From Candidatus Stahliibacteriota bacterium (GTDB lineage: Bacteria > Hydrothermota > Tepidihabitantia > SM23-42), in contig JAUWLY010000101.1 of the NCBI GenBank assembly GCA_030613445.1, forward strand, positions 1-9,037: a stretch of 9,037 bases of DNA, read 5' to 3'. Positions 6,092 to 9,037 of this stretch are shown here, in pieces (within the stretch, counting starts at the first letter, position 1; every line of letters starts with the position of its first letter). The notes under the pieces were generated by a model, which saw nothing but the letters and a program-made list of their open reading frames with translations, did no database searches and was not told the origin of the DNA. Position numbers and translations under genes: made by a program.

Positions 6092-8317
6092 ATGAAGAAA
6101 ATACTCTTACTAAGTCTTGTTATTGGGTTTTGCTCTTTGTCCTTTGGGATATGGGAGTCTATTGGACCTTATGGCGGTTATTTACGGAAAATGGCTGTTG
6201 CGCCCTCAAACCAGGATATTATATATGCATCAGCGAATGGCAACCCTTCGCCAATTGTTAAATCTACAGATGGCGGTGCTTCCTGGAACAGGACAACATC
6301 GGTCAATTCATATATATATTCTATGGCCGTCGATCCAACAAATCCTGATATCGTATATGCAGGCGGTTATATGCAAGTCTATAAATCCTCTAATGGTGGA
6401 ACTTCATGGATAAGCTATTCGGTTTCCAACTATTATATTTATGGTCTTGCTGTACATCCAACATCACCTTTAACTGTTTATGCGGCTGGCAGAGTCTATA
6501 CTGGAAGTGTTTATGTAATGGGGTTTTTCAAGAGTACGAATGGTGGCTCTTCATGGACGAATACCTATCTCAGTGATTCTAATGGGGTTGCTTATAGTAT
6601 GACATTAGACCCATCTAATCCTGACAATATATATGTCGGCGGGTACTATTATGCAAATTCCACATTCCACCCTTCTGTCTACAAATCAACTAATGCAGGA
6701 ACGAATTTTACTGAAGCCTCAACTGGAATAGCATCTTCTAGTTATTATGTTTATGCACTGGCAGTCCATCCAACAACATCAAATACGATCTATGCCGGGA
6801 CATACTATGGCGGCATATACCGGACAACGAATGGCGGCTCATCGTGGTCATTAGCATCACCTGCAAGCTATCGGTATCTCTATGACATGTCGACGACAAT
6901 AGTCAGACCTAATCATGTCTATGTCAGCGCAGATACATGTATATATAGAAGTACGAATTCCGGTTCTACATGGTCAACACTCAATTCAGGGCTCAATGGA
7001 AAATATAATTATAGCATACATGCCCGTAGTGATCTTGTGTCTCAGGTATATACGTGTAATAACTCAGGATTTTATGTTTCCACTAATGCTGGAGCAAGCT
7101 GGTCTGCTTCTAATAATGGTATGACCATAAACGGCATTACTGGTTTTTCGAGTCCGCATACTAATCCAGCAACTATCTACACATCTTTTGAAGATGTGGG
7201 AGTCTTCAAAACCGCAGATAATGGATCAGACTGGACCATGCTGCCGACACCTTTAAGCTGTGGCGATATCTGCGCTTTTGCATTCAACAATACGAATCCA
7301 AATACTGTCTACGCCTTAGAGGGCTTAGGCTGAGGCAATGCCGAGCTCTTCAGGAGCACAAACGGCGGGTCCGTTTGGACACAGATTGAGAGTTATTACA
7401 CGGACGGCGGAGATTTGGTCGCTGATCCCAATAATAACTCAGTATTTTGGAGTTGCGGGAGACATTATAATGATAGCCTATATGTAATGGAGGCCTCGAA
7501 AAGCATAAATAACTGCTCATCATGGACGCGATATGAACTCACCACGACAGCTGGATTTGCCTATACTTTAGAAATTGACCCGGACAACTCGAATATTGTG
7601 TATGTTGGCGGTAATGGTGGTCTATATAAGACCACTAATGCTGGAACTTCATGGTCAAGCGCATCAACGGGTATCTCAGGTTATGTATACGATATTGCGA
7701 TCAATCCGGACAATACCAGTGTATTGTACGCTGGTACAGCCAATGGTGTTTATAAAACAACGAATAGCGGGACGAGCTGGTCATATACTGGTTGCTCCAG
7801 TGCGAATGCTGCGCTCATTGATCCTATGGATCCAAGCATTGTCTATGCCGGCACAAATACCGGTGTATATAAGACCACCTCATCTGGTAGTTCCTGGACC
7901 ATAATGAATAGCGGTCTTGAAGACACCTATATTACTAGTTTGGGGATCAACCCAAACACCTATCTTTTTGCAGGCACAGAAACTGCGGGGATGTATCGTT
8001 GGGACCTCAATATCGGTGTTGATGAATACGAAACCGAACAACTGTCCCATAAAATCTCCGTTTCACCTAATCCCACTACAGGCAAAACCATTTTTGCCTA
8101 TCAATTGTCTCGAGCGACGCTCGTTAATCTTTGTGTTTATGATATTCAAGGACGCCTGGTCAAAGTACTCGTGAATGACGCACAGAATGCAGGGTCATAC
8201 AATGCAGTTTGGCTCGGGCTTGATAATAGTGATAATGATGTCGCGGCAGGTATTTACTTGTGCAGATTCTCGACTGATTATGGTACACATATTGAAAAAT
8301 TGGTCTTCTTAAGATAA
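6092..8317 (+). CDS. Gene B: paralogue of gene A, secreted Asp-box beta-propeller with type IX-like C-terminal domain and in-frame UGA at codon 414
   Basis: The product (741 codons through the UGA) has a signal peptide (MKKILLLSLVIGFCSLSFG) followed by WESIGPYGG, matching WEAIGPFGG of gene A. There are again thirteen Asp-box units, eight before and five after the UGA (for example VYKSSNGGTSW, IYRTTNGGSSW, LYKTTNAGTSW). The UGA at 7331-7333 is codon 414, as in gene A. The C-terminal 85 residues (SPNPTTG, VYDIQGRLVKVL, AAGIYLCRF) form the FlgD-Ig/type IX sorting-like domain. The CGDIC motif (C390, C394) is kept. By eye about half or more of the residues match gene A, and silent as well as replacement changes are spread along the gene, so the duplication is not recent. 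If UGA terminates, the second half (from 7334) would be untranslated or separate; its only in-frame restart candidates lack a good ribosome site. It ends before a strong terminator. Confidence 0.85.
7331..7333 (+). other. In-frame UGA in gene B (codon 414), candidate recoding site
   Basis: The protein reads ALEGLG, UGA, then GNAELFRSTNGGSVW, aligned residue by residue with gene A. The upstream Asp-box repeat region and the downstream five repeats plus sorting domain are both intact. Retention of a whole functional-looking 3' half of about 327 codons in both paralogues is hard to explain if UGA is a plain stop. Confidence 0.7.
7340..7366 (+). promoter_or_regulatory. Hairpin just downstream of the gene B UGA (SECIS-like candidate)
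   Basis: Outer stem 7340-7343/7363-7366 (GCCG with CGGC, all Watson-Crick) and inner stem 7345-7349/7353-7357 (GCTCT with GGAGC, one U:G) enclose the loop TCA. Spacing to the UGA equals that in gene A. Compared with gene A, one pair changes from U:G to C:G and another from U:A to U:G, so pairing is kept despite base changes. The loop lacks the leading G expected in a canonical bacterial SECIS. Confidence 0.4.
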
Positions 8318-8332
8318 TCCATCAGAATAGAA

Positions 8333-8367
8333 AAAGCCCCGCATTCAATATATAAATGCGGGGCTTT
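8333..8367. terminator. Bidirectional rho-independent terminator
   Basis: A perfect 13-bp stem (8333-8345 with 8355-8367, core GCCCCGC/GCGGGGC) has a 9-nt loop. On the + strand it is followed by TTTATTTTTATT and ends gene B; on the - strand the A-rich flank at 8329-8335 supplies a U-run that serves the convergent lipoprotein gene. Confidence 0.93.
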
Positions 8368-8371
8368 ATTT

Positions 8372-8848
8372 TTATTCAGCCCATTCTTTTAGGGCTTCCT
8401 TAATCTTCTCTTCAATTTTAATCGCTATTTCTTGCCATTCTTTATCTTTTTTATCTTTTTCAGCTTCGTCTAACCATGATTTTATACCATTTCGGACTCT
8501 TTCTTCAATGCGGTCGCCAAACTTATCCCAATCTCTCTTTTTCAAACGGTATTTTCTTCGGGTTTGTCTAAACATACCGCCAAGAGAGATCATCAAGCCT
8601 ATTAGATAACCCAAATTATACGACCAGCCAGTATTACTCACCTCGTAGATACCCACTTCACGAGTGAATAAACTTATTATAAAGGTTATCACAACGATCA
8701 AACCGTGCCATATACCAGCCCAGAACCCTGCATCATGACCCGGGTTGATCTCCTGATCCCATCGTTCGTTACCTGGAGCACAGCTCAGAATTACCAAGGT
8801 TATAATTAATGCCATGCCTAATAATAAATATTTCTTTTTTGCGAACAT
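8372..8848 (-). CDS. Small lipoprotein / membrane protein of unknown function
   Basis: The 158-aa product begins with a basic N-terminus and hydrophobic segment ending in a lipobox-like ILSC (C23), suggesting a lipoprotein or an anchored protein. Two hydrophobic segments follow: about 42-61 (FWAGIWHGLIVVITFIISLF) and about 77-93. Between them is REVGIYEVSNTGWSYNLGY. The tail (94-158) is strongly charged and probably helical. The FWAGxWHG...TFIISLF...VGIYEV pattern resembles a small hypothetical membrane-protein family that I remember from many bacteria, with no function that I can name. AAGGAGG (8859-8853) lies 4 nt before ATG 8848. The gene is a single unit with its own promoter and shares a terminator with gene B. 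Confidence 0.85.
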   Translation of the reverse strand: MFAKKKYLLLGMALIITLVILSCAPGNERWDQEINPGHDAGFWAGIWHGLIVVITFIISLFTREVGIYEVSNTGWSYNLGYLIGLMISLGGMFRQTRRKYRLKKRDWDKFGDRIEERVRNGIKSWLDEAEKDKKDKEWQEIAIKIEEKIKEALKEWAE

Positions 8849-8865
8849 ACATCCTCCTTGTTACA

Positions 8866-8880
8866 ATACTTTTAAAGTAT
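8866..8880. promoter_or_regulatory. Palindrome ATACTTT-T-AAAGTAT overlapping the -10 box
   Basis: Two perfect 7-bp arms flank a single T and cover the -10/start region of the gene at 8848. The outer half-sites ATACTT and AAGTAT equal those at genes A and B, but the centre is three bases longer, so the same factor may or may not bind. Confidence 0.35.
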
Positions 8881-8903
8881 ATGGAAGCCAAGATAACAGT
8901 CAA
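8876..8903 (-). promoter_or_regulatory. Promoter of the small lipoprotein gene
   Basis: On the minus strand TTGACT (8903-8898), a 16-bp spacer and TATACT (8881-8876) form a promoter with the same geometry as the three others here. The leader would be about 20 nt and contains the AAGGAGG ribosome site. Confidence 0.75.
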
Positions 8904-8961
8904 TATACAAAACCTATATAATCGATTGTCTTAACAATGTACCCGGGAAGACTATGATTGA

Positions 8962-9010
8962 CTTTTTCAATTTTTAAAGTACTATAATATCTATATATTA
9001 ATTGAAAAAG
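8962..9010. repeat. 11-bp inverted repeat at the right edge
   Basis: CTTTTTCAATT (8962-8972) and AATTGAAAAAG (9000-9010) are perfect inverted repeats 27 bp apart, with a TATAAT (8983-8988) between them. A TTGACT at 8958-8963 is 19 bp from that TATAAT, too far for a good promoter. No gene is visible to the right before the window ends. Confidence 0.4.
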
Positions 9011-9037
9011 CAATTATCCTACACTGAGTAATCCTTA

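Noticed and set aside
7415..8317. A separate gene starting at TTG 7415
   Set aside because: It is the in-frame continuation of gene B, and TTG 7415 lies within a repeat with no ribosome site.
1959..8317. Code 4 (UGA = Trp) or code 25 (UGA = Gly) used throughout
   Set aside because: Hundreds of Trp and Gly codons here are ordinary TGG and GGN; only three UGAs occur inside frames, which is not the density of a fully reassigned code.
8958..8988. Rightward promoter TTGACT...TATAAT
   Set aside because: The 19-bp spacer is too long compared with the constant 16 bp of the other promoters, and no downstream gene is visible.

Overview
The window looks like a piece of a moderately AT-rich bacterial genome from an uncultured lineage near the FCB superphylum; candidate division WOR-3 and relatives are my best guess. 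The reasons are two long secreted Asp-box (BNR/sortilin-like) beta-propeller proteins ending in FlgD-like, type IX-secretion-style C-terminal domains, a propeller lipoprotein, and a RAYT-type transposase. The taxonomic call rests on family style only; no rRNA or other marker is present.

Layout, left to right. (1) The left edge carries the 3' part of a REP-associated tyrosine transposase (RAYT, + strand), whose end overlaps the start of a pyrimidine/thymidine phosphorylase gene (454-1845, +). A REP-like hairpin and a 39-nt direct repeat lie just after the RAYT stop and are read as an unusual N-terminal extension of the phosphorylase. (2) A promoter at 1887-1914 drives gene A (1959-4172, +), a secreted 13-repeat Asp-box propeller protein. 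(3) Convergent to it is a propeller lipoprotein gene (5607-4195, -) with a consensus promoter placed so that the mRNA would be leaderless. (4) A 484-bp gap (5608-6091) holds that promoter, an inverted-repeat-bounded element of about 211 bp that resembles a MITE, the promoter of gene B and a structured leader. (5) Gene B (6092-8317, +) is a full-length paralogue of gene A. (6) A 13-bp bidirectional terminator separates gene B from a small lipoprotein/membrane gene (8848-8372, -), whose promoter lies near the right edge.

The main discovery candidate is recoding. Genes A and B are each interrupted by one in-frame UGA at exactly the same place, codon 414 in both. The repeat architecture continues undisturbed on both sides and the two genes have otherwise diverged substantially. 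A similar small two-part hairpin follows each UGA, with pairing kept by wobble or compensatory changes. The lipoprotein gene between them also has one in-frame UGA (codon 56). All six normal stops in the window are UAA. Selenocysteine insertion, programmed readthrough or a lineage-specific UGA reassignment would all fit; coincidental nonsense mutations fit poorly for A and B. A second shared feature is regulatory: four promoters have a TTGAC(A/T)-16 bp-TATA(C/A)T layout, and at three of them a palindrome of the ATACTT...AAGTAT type overlaps the -10 box.

A, B and the lipoprotein are probably envelope or extracellular proteins, but no substrate or partner can be read from the sequence.
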